Assembly: GCA_030149205.1 (NCBI GenBank)
Contig: JASBSB010000001.1
Span: 457,142 to 521,141, forward strand
Length of the DNA stretch: 64,000 bases
DNA from: Candidatus Heimdallarchaeota archaeon
Lineage (GTDB): Archaea; Asgardarchaeota; Heimdallarchaeia; Heimdallarchaeales; Kariarchaeaceae
Reading direction: 5' to 3'
In this document: positions 27,016 to 35,593 of the stretch, piece after piece
Numbering within the stretch: the stretch's first letter is position 1
Layout of the letters: each line of letters opens with the position of its first letter
Translations under genes and position numbers: made by a program
Notes under the pieces: generated by a model
The model's input: only the letters and a program-made list of their open reading frames with translations
The model's database searches: none
What the model was told of the DNA's origin: nothing

Positions 27016-29157
27016 CTAGAACAGTTTTAGTTGGTTTGATACTCCGAAAGCAATCAAAAATACTGCCAGGGAAACCATCATTAAGGTTGCGTAATTTCTG
27101 ACGATACCATCCTGCAATCTTCTTCCATATCTAGCTGTGGACCTTGTGAGAGCGGCGAAGCCATTAACCACTCCATCTATGATATTTTGGTCAAATCTGT
27201 CACTTTCCTCAGCTGTCATTAGAGCACCTTCGAATACTATGTCATTTATAATGAGCTTGTCAATTACATTATAATCAAAAGTTTTGAGTGCTTCAGCAGT
27301 GGGCATAGCTACATAATCAACAAACCCGTAGATTGATTTATCAACGTAAAATCTATTGTTTATGAAGTCTTCCGCCCAAAGCAATTTTTGCCTGATTGCT
27401 TGCAATGTGTCAGGATATTTCCAGTAAAACAGCAATGCAGCTAATGCACCAGAAATCGAGAATAGACTACCAATTAACCAACCTTCAACTTCACCTGCAG
27501 TACTTGGATGAACACCAAACAAGTCACCTAATATCTTCTCGAAATTTAGCGATTCAAGTCCAGGAATGTATCCAATTGAGAACCAGAGCGATTCAAGGAT
27601 TACAAGGGATGCTACACCAATCAACGGTATTGCCATCAATTTTGAAGAATCTCTTGGGATAACCTTCTCCTTATCAAACCTTTCCTCACCGAGGAAGACG
27701 ACATAGAACATCCTCATTGAATAGAAAGCTGTGATGAATGCGGTAACAATTTCTAACCACTGTAAGAAGACTGCACCTTCGACGTTCGAATTTGCGATTC
27801 CTAGAATAATTGAATCTTTTGACCAGAAACCACTGAAGGGTGGAATCCCCGCCAGAGCAATAAGTCCTATACCCATAGTTATTCCTGTGATCTTCATGTG
27901 TCTAAACAACCCACCCATCTCGCGAATATCTTGAGTGTGGTGTAGGTTATGAATGACTGCTCCTGCACACAAAAATAGTAGTGATTTGAATGTTGCATGT
28001 GAGACAATGTGGTAAAACGCTGGGGAAGTAGCCCCCGCACCAATACCTGAAGCAATGTACCCCAGTTGGGAAATTGTTGAGAATGCGAGTATTCTTTTGA
28101 TATCAGTGGAAGTAAGAGCCATTAAAGCACCAAGCAGTGCAGTAATCGCACCTATCCATGTGATGACAGTACCAGTTGGGAGGTAGAATCCGGTAAACCA
28201 ACTCACAGTTGGTAAGGTAGCATGAAAATTGTTAACGTCATAAAATGTCATAAAGTTACGAATTAGTAAGAATAAACCTGCTTTTACCATAGTTGATGAA
28301 TGTAACAATGCTGATACAGGCGTTGGCCCTTCCATGGCCTCTGGTAACCAACCGAACAATGGGAACTGTGAGGATTTACCAACAGCACCTATAAAAATCA
28401 ATAAACTAGGCAGAAGAAAGTCATTCGCAGAGAGCGCTCCTGTATGAACAAGTTCCATTATTTTCACATAAGAGACATCTCCACCTGTTAATCGCATGAC
28501 AGTAAATATTCCCACCATAAAGCCTACATCACCAACTTTGTTGTAGAGAAATGCTTTCATTCCTGCAGCACTTGCTGAGGCTTTATGCCAGTAGTATCCA
28601 ATCAGAAAGTAGCTAGATACCCCAAGTAATTCCCAGAACACAAAACTGGTGATTAGATTTCCAGCGTATACAAATCCCCACATTGCAGCAGTAAAGAAGT
28701 TCATAAATGCAAAAAACCTTGTGATTTCAGGTTCACCGTGCATCATATAGTCTGATGCATAGATGTGAATAAAGAGACCAATAACTGCGAGGACAAGACT
28801 CATCAGTATACTTAATGGATCAACCATTAATTCCCAGGTCAGCTTTGTTCCTACAATAAATGGAACTGATCCATGAATATAGGTAGGACTACCCGAAACA
28901 AAGTTCACAAAATACTGTATTGCTAATATAATTGATAGGCCTGAAGAAATCGCAATAGATCCAACACCTATAATACTACTAAATTTTGGATTAACCTCTC
29001 TTCCCTTGTAGATCTCTAAATATCTCCAGAATATCAAGAATACAGCAGCCAACATAGGAATGAATATTGTCCAAGCTGCGATTACTATCATATTGTCAAC
29101 AGAGACATTTCCAGTGAATGCCTCAAGAATTTTTAGTGTGGTTGGAGCTTCTGCCAT
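27016..29157 (-). CDS. nuoL: NADH-quinone-oxidoreductase-like subunit L (antiporter-like, long), 713 aa
   Basis: The largest proton-translocating subunit. Landmarks are FVFWELLGVSSYFLIG (helix 5 Glu), GAVGKSSQFPLFGWLPEAME (helix 7 Lys), LLHSSTMVKAGLFLL (helix 8 Lys) and LAFSTISQLGYIASGIG. The C-terminal extension includes the long lateral helix seen in L subunits (region WAEDFINNRFYVDKSIYGF) and a final membrane anchor. Length is slightly above the bacterial norm (about 610-660). It follows nuoK with a 2-bp gap. Confidence 0.94.
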   Translation of the reverse strand: MAEAPTTLKILEAFTGNVSVDNMIVIAAWTIFIPMLAAVFLIFWRYLEIYKGREVNPKFSSIIGVGSIAISSGLSIILAIQYFVNFVSGSPTYIHGSVPFIVGTKLTWELMVDPLSILMSLVLAVIGLFIHIYASDYMMHGEPEITRFFAFMNFFTAAMWGFVYAGNLITSFVFWELLGVSSYFLIGYYWHKASASAAGMKAFLYNKVGDVGFMVGIFTVMRLTGGDVSYVKIMELVHTGALSANDFLLPSLLIFIGAVGKSSQFPLFGWLPEAMEGPTPVSALLHSSTMVKAGLFLLIRNFMTFYDVNNFHATLPTVSWFTGFYLPTGTVITWIGAITALLGALMALTSTDIKRILAFSTISQLGYIASGIGAGATSPAFYHIVSHATFKSLLFLCAGAVIHNLHHTQDIREMGGLFRHMKITGITMGIGLIALAGIPPFSGFWSKDSIILGIANSNVEGAVFLQWLEIVTAFITAFYSMRMFYVVFLGEERFDKEKVIPRDSSKLMAIPLIGVASLVILESLWFSIGYIPGLESLNFEKILGDLFGVHPSTAGEVEGWLIGSLFSISGALAALLFYWKYPDTLQAIRQKLLWAEDFINNRFYVDKSIYGFVDYVAMPTAEALKTFDYNVIDKLIINDIVFEGALMTAEESDRFDQNIIDGVVNGFAALTRSTARYGRRLQDGIVRNYATLMMVSLAVFLIAFGVSNQLKLF

Positions 29158-29159
29158 AA

Positions 29160-29510
29160 TTAATCAACCTCCGTATTTTCAGCAAGAGAGAAGATATCTA
29201 AGACAGATATTTCTCCAAAGTTTCTGTATAATGAAATAAAAATTGCTAATGCAATTGCTGCTTCTGCAGCGGCAATTGCTACTACAATCATTGCAAACGC
29301 CCAGCCAAGATATTGATCACTAACAGCGGCATTAGAAGCTGCTGTAGATCTCAAATAGCTGTTGAAAGCTACAAAGTTGATGTTTGCTGAATTTAAGATA
29401 AGTTCAATTGAGAAAAGCAATCGAACAGCGCTTCTTTGGGTAAGAATACCAAGTATTCCTACTGAGAATAATACCATGGATAAAGCAACAAAATATTCTA
29501 AAGGTATCAT
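29160..29510 (-). CDS. nuoK: NADH-quinone-oxidoreductase-like subunit K, 116 aa
   Basis: A three-helix membrane subunit with the conserved FSIELILNSANINFVAF (helix 2 Glu) and AAAEAAIALAIFISLYR (helix 3 Glu). The slightly longer length comes from the loop after helix 2. The ATG overlaps the nuoJ stop by 4 bp, so the two are translationally coupled. Confidence 0.93.
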   Translation of the reverse strand: MIPLEYFVALSMVLFSVGILGILTQRSAVRLLFSIELILNSANINFVAFNSYLRSTAASNAAVSDQYLGWAFAMIVVAIAAAEAAIALAIFISLYRNFGEISVLDIFSLAENTEVD

Positions 29511-30073
29511 GTGGTAGTTTCCTCCGGATATAATTTGGGTTTTTCTTCGTAATCGTCTGAGTCATCTGACATTGCCAACTTTACCGAACCCAGAAGGGCA
29601 GCTAAGAATAGAGCGGATAAGAAGGGAAGAATAAATGCGAGCCCAAAATTTTCCTGCCAAATGTTGTGGAAGAACTGTTCTAACAGTGTGTTCCCATTGT
29701 TTGTTGTAAAGATGTTTCCGGTGCTCGCTGGGATTTGGGCGACTAGAGTCCCCAACAGAACCAATAACAGAACTCCAGCAACAATAACTGGCATCACAAG
29801 ATTGCTGTTAAAAAATTCGAAATTGTCCTCTGTGTAACTGGTTAACCTTCCAGCGAAAAGTAATAACACAGCTATACCTCCAGAATAAACACTTAGCTGT
29901 ATAACCCAAAGAAATTCTGAATTTGCAAATAGAAAGACATTAGCCACTCCAATAAGCGTAAGAATCAGAAAAAGGGCGCTTCGGATAACTGTTCTAGAGT
30001 AAAGAACACCTATCCCCATTAACACTGTGTATATTGCATTCAAAACAAATAAAATCAATAAGTAATCTACCAT
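29507..30073 (-). CDS. nuoJ: NADH-quinone-oxidoreductase-like subunit J, 188 aa
   Basis: Five hydrophobic helices with the J-family pattern: a LFLILTLIGVANVFLFANSE region, then VIQLSVYSGGIAVLLLFAGR in helix 3, the site of the flexible pi-bulge in complex I. A hydrophilic tail rich in Asp and Glu ends the protein. It lies 5 bp after nuoH and overlaps nuoK. The nuoI gene that often sits between H and J is absent. Confidence 0.9.
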   Translation of the reverse strand: MVDYLLILFVLNAIYTVLMGIGVLYSRTVIRSALFLILTLIGVANVFLFANSEFLWVIQLSVYSGGIAVLLLFAGRLTSYTEDNFEFFNSNLVMPVIVAGVLLLVLLGTLVAQIPASTGNIFTTNNGNTLLEQFFHNIWQENFGLAFILPFLSALFLAALLGSVKLAMSDDSDDYEEKPKLYPEETTT

Positions 30074-30077
30074 ATTT

Positions 30078-31193
30078 TCACCCCAACACTCCTGTTGACC
30101 ATATCATAATAAACGATCCAAAAATACTCGCTAAGAGTAATTGTTTCCAACCGAAGCTTAACAACTGATCTATTCTCATTCTTGGAAAAGCGGTTCGAAA
30201 AGTTGTAGCTACATAAATAAAGAAATATGCTTTGACAGTGACTGTGATGAATTGGATCCATAAGTTGCTTCGAAGCTCATATAACCAGGTTGGCCAAGTA
30301 AAAATCACACCACCATTAAAATTGTAAATTGCGTTTCCAAATGGCCAGAAGTCAAATCCACCAAAGAACAAGAAGATAAACAAAAGGGAGTTTACTGTAA
30401 GATGAACATATTCAGTCATCATAATTAACGCGTATCTCCATCCTGAGAACTCTGTTCTTGGTCCCATTACTAACTCTGCTTCAGCTTCTGGAATATCAAA
30501 GGGAACTCTCTCGGTTTCGGCAAGTCCTGCAATATAAAATACAAAGGCTGCAATTAACCCACCAATTCCAAATCCACTAAATAGAAACCAGCCAGCATGC
30601 ATTTGATAAAGAGCTATGTCATTTAATGAGAAGGAATTTACAATTGCGATAACTCCTAAAACAGAGATGAACATTGGGATCTCATAAGCCAGTAATTGAC
30701 CTGCTGCTCGAAATCCACCTATGAGTGCATATTTTGAGTTACTTGCCCATCCACCAATAAACATGGCTGGGGGAACAATAGAAAATATTGCGAAAACATA
30801 AAGTACACCTATTGTTAAATCTGCACCCAATACTCCATTTGCAAAGGGTAGAGGTACAAATGCCATTATAGAGCTAACTCCTATGAAAAAGATTGCCATA
30901 AAGAATCCAAGTGAATCAGCCGTCTTTGGCATAGTATCTTCTTTAAGTACAAGTTTTAGAAGGTCTGCAGGTATCTGTAATATACCTCGCCATCCAACAT
31001 AAACTGGACCTCTTCTACCCTGTTGACGGGCCATAACCTTTCTTTCTACATAAGGCATGATTAATTGATTAATCATAATATAGTTTGCCAGTAGAAAGGT
31101 TCCCAAGGCTATTGCAACAACATCTGGAATTGTGATCTGAATTCCAAGAATATTAAAGGTTCCTGATAGGAAAGGGTTTACTGGTGATGCCAT
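30078..31193 (-). CDS. nuoH: NADH-quinone-oxidoreductase-like subunit H, 371 aa
   Basis: The membrane subunit that forms much of the quinone chamber. It carries the family signature ERKVMARQQGRRGPVYVGWR (residues 51-70), QIPADLLKLVLKED and, later, ETERVPFDIPEAEAELVMG. Eight or so helices are present. It is the first gene of the membrane-arm operon here; a TATA box lies 28 bp upstream of the ATG. Confidence 0.95.
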   Translation of the reverse strand: MASPVNPFLSGTFNILGIQITIPDVVAIALGTFLLANYIMINQLIMPYVERKVMARQQGRRGPVYVGWRGILQIPADLLKLVLKEDTMPKTADSLGFFMAIFFIGVSSIMAFVPLPFANGVLGADLTIGVLYVFAIFSIVPPAMFIGGWASNSKYALIGGFRAAGQLLAYEIPMFISVLGVIAIVNSFSLNDIALYQMHAGWFLFSGFGIGGLIAAFVFYIAGLAETERVPFDIPEAEAELVMGPRTEFSGWRYALIMMTEYVHLTVNSLLFIFLFFGGFDFWPFGNAIYNFNGGVIFTWPTWLYELRSNLWIQFITVTVKAYFFIYVATTFRTAFPRMRIDQLLSFGWKQLLLASIFGSFIMIWSTGVLG

Positions 31194-31216
31194 AAATCAT
31201 ATCAAAATTTTTGTAC

Positions 31217-31226
31217 CCTATTAAAA
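31217..31226 (-). promoter_or_regulatory. TATA box of the nuoH operon
   Basis: On the minus strand TTTTAATAGG is centred about 28 bp before the nuoH ATG, the spacing of a leaderless archaeal promoter. It suggests that the nuoHJKL genes are transcribed from here without peripheral-arm genes. Confidence 0.45.
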
Positions 31227-31300
31227 TTCTAATCATACTGCAAATACTGATTACCACAAAAACGGAGTAAATTTAATCGATTTAAATCCAGATTAAAATT

Positions 31301-31573
31301 CTATTTGGTTCGCATTATAATATGATATCCAAATTTGGTCTTTATTGGCTCTGAAATTTGGTTTACGTCCAATTCAAATGCCGCTTTTTCAAATTCTTTC
31401 ACCATTTGACCTCTCCCGAACTCACCTAAATCACCACCCCTCTTTTTGCTGGGGCAGGTGGAATACTGTTTTGCAAGTTCAGCGAAGTTTTTTAGATTTA
31501 CCTGGTCTTTTATTTTCAGGGCTTGAGATTGTTTTTCAACGAGGATATGAGAGGTTCGAATCTTATTTGCCAT
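31301..31573 (-). CDS. Parvulin-type peptidyl-prolyl isomerase, 90 aa
   Basis: A minimal single-domain parvulin: [16 protein letters not shown] at the start, [20 protein letters not shown] in the middle and [13 protein letters not shown] at the end, covering all family landmarks. There is no signal peptide, so it is cytoplasmic. I take the ATG at 31573 (MANKIR), because the longer frame from 31606 adds only an unconserved stretch. It is a protein-folding enzyme with no evident link to the nuo genes. Confidence 0.9.
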   Translation of the reverse strand: MANKIRTSHILVEKQSQALKIKDQVNLKNFAELAKQYSTCPSKKRGGDLGEFGRGQMVKEFEKAAFELDVNQISEPIKTKFGYHIIMRTK

Positions 31574-31672
31574 ATAATTAATCTGAATTCTATGATATTT
31601 ATGCATTACTTCAAGAGACTATTTTAGCCACATCAAACTAATTATAACATATAAATACAGAAACGATTCAGG

Positions 31673-32395
31673 ATGACAGAGCTTGTTTATTATGAAAACC
31701 AGTATCTTAAAAAGCTTAATGCAACCATCACACAGGTCAAAGGGAATGAAATTGTCTTAGACAAAACTATCTTCTTTGGAAGGTCTTGTGGGGTAAAACC
31801 AGATCGAGGAGTTATTATAGCTGGTAACCAAAAATATAACATTGTAGATATAAAAAAGGAAGGTGACTCCATTTTTCATGTAACTGATAATCCAATTGAT
31901 ATTGGTCTTGTAGGGAAGGAGGCAGAACTTCAGATTGAGTGGCCCAGAAGATACGCCATGATGAAGCTACACACCACACTTCATATAGTGTCAGGGCTGA
32001 TTTGGCAGAAATACCATGTTTTGGTCACTGGTAGTGATATTACTCCTGAAAAAGCCAGTATTTACTTTGATTTTGATCGAAATCTATCAAAAGAGGAATT
32101 AGAAGAACTAACAACAGAGGTCAACAGAGTTATTATGGAGGATCATAACACCTACTCAGAGGAAATGGACATAGAGGAGGCAGAAAACACACCAGGGATA
32201 ATTCGCTCAAAAACCAATATTCTCCCAGACGGACTTAAAGTTGTCAGGATAATGAATATTGGAACTGTTGACAGACAAGCTGACGGTGGAATTCACGTCA
32301 AATCTACGAAAGAACTTGGGAAATTTAAAATTACAAAGCAGAAAAATAAGGGCAAAGGAAACAGAAAACTTGAAGTTAGGTTGTTGGATGAATGA
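31673..32395 (+). CDS. alaX: Alanyl-tRNA editing protein AlaX-like, 240 aa
   Basis: A freestanding editing domain that would hydrolyse Ser or Gly wrongly attached to tRNA-Ala. It has an N-terminal barrel domain (to about residue 85), then KLHTTLHIVSGLIWQ with the zinc-binding HxxxH, and GGIHVKSTKELG near the end carrying the third zinc ligand region. The residue before GG is Asp where AlaRS has Cys, as seen in many archaeal AlaX-M proteins. Length fits the AlaX-M type. It is divergently transcribed from the parvulin gene. Confidence 0.88.
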   Translation: MTELVYYENQYLKKLNATITQVKGNEIVLDKTIFFGRSCGVKPDRGVIIAGNQKYNIVDIKKEGDSIFHVTDNPIDIGLVGKEAELQIEWPRRYAMMKLHTTLHIVSGLIWQKYHVLVTGSDITPEKASIYFDFDRNLSKEELEELTTEVNRVIMEDHNTYSEEMDIEEAENTPGIIRSKTNILPDGLKVVRIMNIGTVDRQADGGIHVKSTKELGKFKITKQKNKGKGNRKLEVRLLDE

Positions 32396-32464
32396 ATTGG
32401 CGAAATTGGAATAGTTATCGGTTATTTATATACAACCTTAGATGAACTTCTGAAGTGCAGACAA

Positions 32465-33019
32465 TTACAAGTTAAACATCGATTCAGCCTGATTAAATAT
32501 TTTTTTTAAAGCTGGGTGAGTGATATATTTCTTAGCTGTTATCAAGAAATCATACGTCCTTTCATCTCGGGAACTTTGGTAGTATACTAAAGCTTGTAAC
32601 ACCATTTCAAGTTTATCGATCTGCTGTACTAAACGTGCTTCGGGTGAAGATTTGTTAAGATATTCAACTATAAGTTGTTGTAATGAAATTGAGGTCGTAA
32701 TAGACTCAGGGAGAATCTTATTGAGTGAGTTCAATTCGAGTTTATCCTTATCTGCCTTTAGTTTTAAATTCTGTTGTCCAGAGGTCTCCCAAACAACATC
32801 ACCGATTTCAACTTCTGCAAGATCGTGTAAAACTGCCAGTTGTAAGAGTTTACACTGATCCAATCCATCAAACTCATCTTTGAGTAGGAGAATCAATAAT
32901 GTCATCATGTAAGAGTGATCAGAAACACTTTCAACAGAAGTCAACCCAATACGTCTCCAACCTTCGCGTTTCACATTTTTTATAGAATACAAATTTAAAA
33001 TAGCATCAAGCTTACGCAT
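32465..33019 (-). CDS. HD-domain phosphohydrolase, HDDC2/YfbR-like, 184 aa
   Basis: The HD metal-binding residues are in place: H35 in SVSDHSYMM, H65-D66 in AVLHDLAEVEIGD, and D135 in QQIDKLEMVLQ. This matches the HD_3 family of 5'-deoxynucleotidases and related nucleotide hydrolases. Length is typical. The substrate is a deoxynucleoside monophosphate by family analogy only. It is the last gene before the tubulin-like operon and is convergent with alaX. Confidence 0.85.
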   Translation of the reverse strand: MRKLDAILNLYSIKNVKREGWRRIGLTSVESVSDHSYMMTLLILLLKDEFDGLDQCKLLQLAVLHDLAEVEIGDVVWETSGQQNLKLKADKDKLELNSLNKILPESITTSISLQQLIVEYLNKSSPEARLVQQIDKLEMVLQALVYYQSSRDERTYDFLITAKKYITHPALKKIFNQAESMFNL

Positions 33020-33111
33020 ATAAATAGAGTTATATCTTGATTTATCAAGTGGTTTATTGATTTTAGTACAAATTTATAATTTTCAAGGTTAAGTACAATT
33101 CGAAACTAGGT

Positions 33112-34275
33112 TCAAGACCGTGTTTTGATCTGCTCTAAATCCTGCTGAAGTCTCTCTGTCCTTTCAAGATTAAAGTCCAACACTGTATTTTTTATCTGTT
33201 CTTCTTTCAAAATAACTTTCTTACGAACATCTCTTGCGATTTGCATGATTTCCATTACTTTTGGAGAAAAGGGCAGACCCGCTAGTATGGCATTTAATGA
33301 GGGTTTCCCAATGGTTTTATACTCTTTTACTGAGTCCAATTTAATATATTTTAAGAAGGGTTTTTCGAGAAATGAATCTCTAAAACGGGTCGCTTCATAG
33401 CTATAATCAATGTTTTTGAATCCCTCCTTAAAAATTGAACAAAAGACCTTTTTAGATTTTAAGATTAATTCTTCAGGTAGATTTGTCTGTTCGATGACTG
33501 ATTCAACCACCATATCCTTGTATCTGAAGTTTGTTTCACCACTGATAGATTCTTTTAACTCTTTGTAAGTTATCACAGAGATTCCTGGTGTAAATAGAAC
33601 CTCAAGCAGGTCTTGGTAACCCGCCTCAAAATCTGGTCTTACTGCTTCTTGGAATCCCGAGACAAATAAATTCGTAAGTCCTATCACAGTAGAATCCAAA
33701 TTATAATCAACTGTCTCTGAAAAAGGAAGAGTATTTATCTCAGAGGGGGGATCATTATGAATTAAGATTAGATTGTTCCTAGTTGCAGTATCCGAGCCCG
33801 AAAGTTCGAATATAAGAGTGGAAATATTAAAATAAACCCTGGAACTCTCAAATTCCATAGGAAGGACAACTAAAATAGGGGGTATCTTGTTAAACTTTGT
33901 TTTGAGGATCTGACTTACCAGTAAAGTGGATGCTGTTCCTGTACCTCCACCTCCTGTAATTATAAGAGTGATACCTTCTTTCTTTCCAAAGAGTTTCGAT
34001 AATTCTCTTTCAATCTCCTCAGCATTCTCCAGAGCTGCTTCATAGGCCATGGATAAATTCCTTGCAAATCCTGCCTGGTTTTTGGTTATTTGAATCCTTC
34101 GAGAGTAGACTTCTCTTCCAGAATTAGAATGTTTTGAATTAATTGCCAAACTTTTCACATTTATTTCTCCACCCTCTTGTATAGTGTGAATCATTTTTTC
34201 CCCAACTTTCTCTCCTATGTCTCCACATGCAATAATAGAAACATCAATATTTTTAGAAAATAAATTAAACTTCAT
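33112..34275 (-). CDS. Divergent tubulin/FtsZ-superfamily GTPase, 387 aa (second copy in operon)
   Basis: The tubulin signature is visible as IITGGGGTGTAS (T4 loop, about residues 105-116), preceded by a T1-like IIACGDIGEKVGEKM near residue 15. The strand ILVVLPMEFESSRVYF and NNLILIHND follow the FtsZ pattern. A helix AGYQDLLEVLFTPGISVI may supply the T7 catalytic acid. The T1 glycines and the last T4 Gly are changed, so nucleotide handling may differ from FtsZ. I choose ATG 34275 with an AGGTGA ribosome-binding site 5 bp before it. It follows the polytopic membrane protein gene with a 9-bp gap. Confidence 0.75.
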   Translation of the reverse strand: MKFNLFSKNIDVSIIACGDIGEKVGEKMIHTIQEGGEINVKSLAINSKHSNSGREVYSRRIQITKNQAGFARNLSMAYEAALENAEEIERELSKLFGKKEGITLIITGGGGTGTASTLLVSQILKTKFNKIPPILVVLPMEFESSRVYFNISTLIFELSGSDTATRNNLILIHNDPPSEINTLPFSETVDYNLDSTVIGLTNLFVSGFQEAVRPDFEAGYQDLLEVLFTPGISVITYKELKESISGETNFRYKDMVVESVIEQTNLPEELILKSKKVFCSIFKEGFKNIDYSYEATRFRDSFLEKPFLKYIKLDSVKEYKTIGKPSLNAILAGLPFSPKVMEIMQIARDVRKKVILKEEQIKNTVLDFNLERTERLQQDLEQIKTRS

Positions 34276-34284
34276 AATATTCAC

Positions 34285-35589
34285 CTAGCTGATTAGTTCT
34301 AATATCAATGGAATACCTCTCCAAGCATAGATCGTAAATAATGTTGAGAAGTAAAGCAAGCGGAACGGATTGATAGGGCTTGGTTTCATTCCGTGAATGT
34401 ATTGTCGAATTATGAAAATGAATTGAAGGTCTGTCTGCAATTCTTTTTTCTTCCCCAGTGCAACATCAGTAATTTGTTCATAAATATAAGGATCTAATTC
34501 CATCAATGCTTTTTTACGGAACTTTCCCATATTGTTAGAGATCGTGATAATTGGTTTTAAAATCTGGCTAAATGAGAGGAGCAACGAGAACACCAATGCC
34601 CCTAATACTATATTTCGGATGATATTTATTTTAGTCAGAAGGATGGTAGGAGAACTTCCTAGGTTGAAAATATAAAATAAAGAAATTGGGGCGGTAATGA
34701 GTAAAACAAGAGAGTTTGACAGGAAAGTTGATGTAAGGAGCCCTTGTAAAGGAATGTCACCAAGTGATTGAATTGATAATCCTGGTGTATCTGTTAAAAC
34801 TTTGACCACCTCATAATTATTTTTTGACAGGATTGAATCATGTCCTTTATTGTAACCACCTGCCCTTCTAGATATCTCATTTAACATTAAATTGTACAAT
34901 TTTGAATTTGTTCTAACAAATATTAAAATTGAGAGGTTGATGTATATGACTATAAGTACGCCTATGGAACCTATTAACCCAATTATTGAAGCAATGATAA
35001 TATAGATGATATGAATTTTTAACATGAACATTATAAATAGAAACTCAACGTCTATCAGTACTGTAATAAGAATGGAAATATAGAAAAGATTTTTTGAGAG
35101 TTTTTGACTATACATTTCGACAAATTGTGATTCAAAGACTTCTGCTATCCAGGGTGCTAATTTATTTGATTGGATGGATTTGAATTTCTCATAAGTTGAT
35201 CGAAAATATATCGGGCTATAAATTAACCCTGAAATTATAAGAATAGCTAAGAAGATAGCCACCCCTAAAGATTTCATTATGTAACCTGTCCAAATTAGTA
35301 GTCCAATATGGGTCATTGAAATAATCAATGGTAATAATATAAACAAATTTCGGTATGAGTTTTTTGACATAAAGAAGTACCCATTGACTGGGAGGTTTCG
35401 GAAAACATTGGGAAGCTTTAGAATGTTGCGAAATGGTGATTCCAATAAGTCTATTAAATTTACGTATTGTGCATCTAAACCTTCGGGGGCTTCATTTTCA
35501 AATTTCTCTAAGAATGGTTCAAAACTGAATTGAATATCATTTGGTGTTTTTGGATTCGGAGTGGCATTGACAAATTTTTTTGTGTACAT
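34285..35589 (-). CDS. Polytopic membrane protein between two tubulin-like genes, 434 aa
   Basis: No known family. About seven or eight hydrophobic helices are seen, for example FILLPLIISMTHIGLLIW near the N-terminus, LFYISILITVLIDVEFLFIM, a long IYIIIASIIGLIGSIGVLIV, SNSLVLLITAPISLFYIF and IVLGALVFSLLLSFSQIL. Between helices 4 and 5 lies a cytoplasmic-looking segment of about 60 residues. Length uses the ATG at 35589, which has GGAGA upstream and lies 4 bp past the stop of the first tubulin-like gene; an upstream in-frame ATG (35628) would overlap that gene by 35 bp. Its position suggests it anchors one or both GTPases to the membrane. Confidence 0.7.
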   Translation of the reverse strand: MYTKKFVNATPNPKTPNDIQFSFEPFLEKFENEAPEGLDAQYVNLIDLLESPFRNILKLPNVFRNLPVNGYFFMSKNSYRNLFILLPLIISMTHIGLLIWTGYIMKSLGVAIFLAILIISGLIYSPIYFRSTYEKFKSIQSNKLAPWIAEVFESQFVEMYSQKLSKNLFYISILITVLIDVEFLFIMFMLKIHIIYIIIASIIGLIGSIGVLIVIYINLSILIFVRTNSKLYNLMLNEISRRAGGYNKGHDSILSKNNYEVVKVLTDTPGLSIQSLGDIPLQGLLTSTFLSNSLVLLITAPISLFYIFNLGSSPTILLTKINIIRNIVLGALVFSLLLSFSQILKPIITISNNMGKFRKKALMELDPYIYEQITDVALGKKKELQTDLQFIFIIRQYIHGMKPSPINPFRLLYFSTLFTIYAWRGIPLILELIS

Positions 35590-35593
35590 TTTA

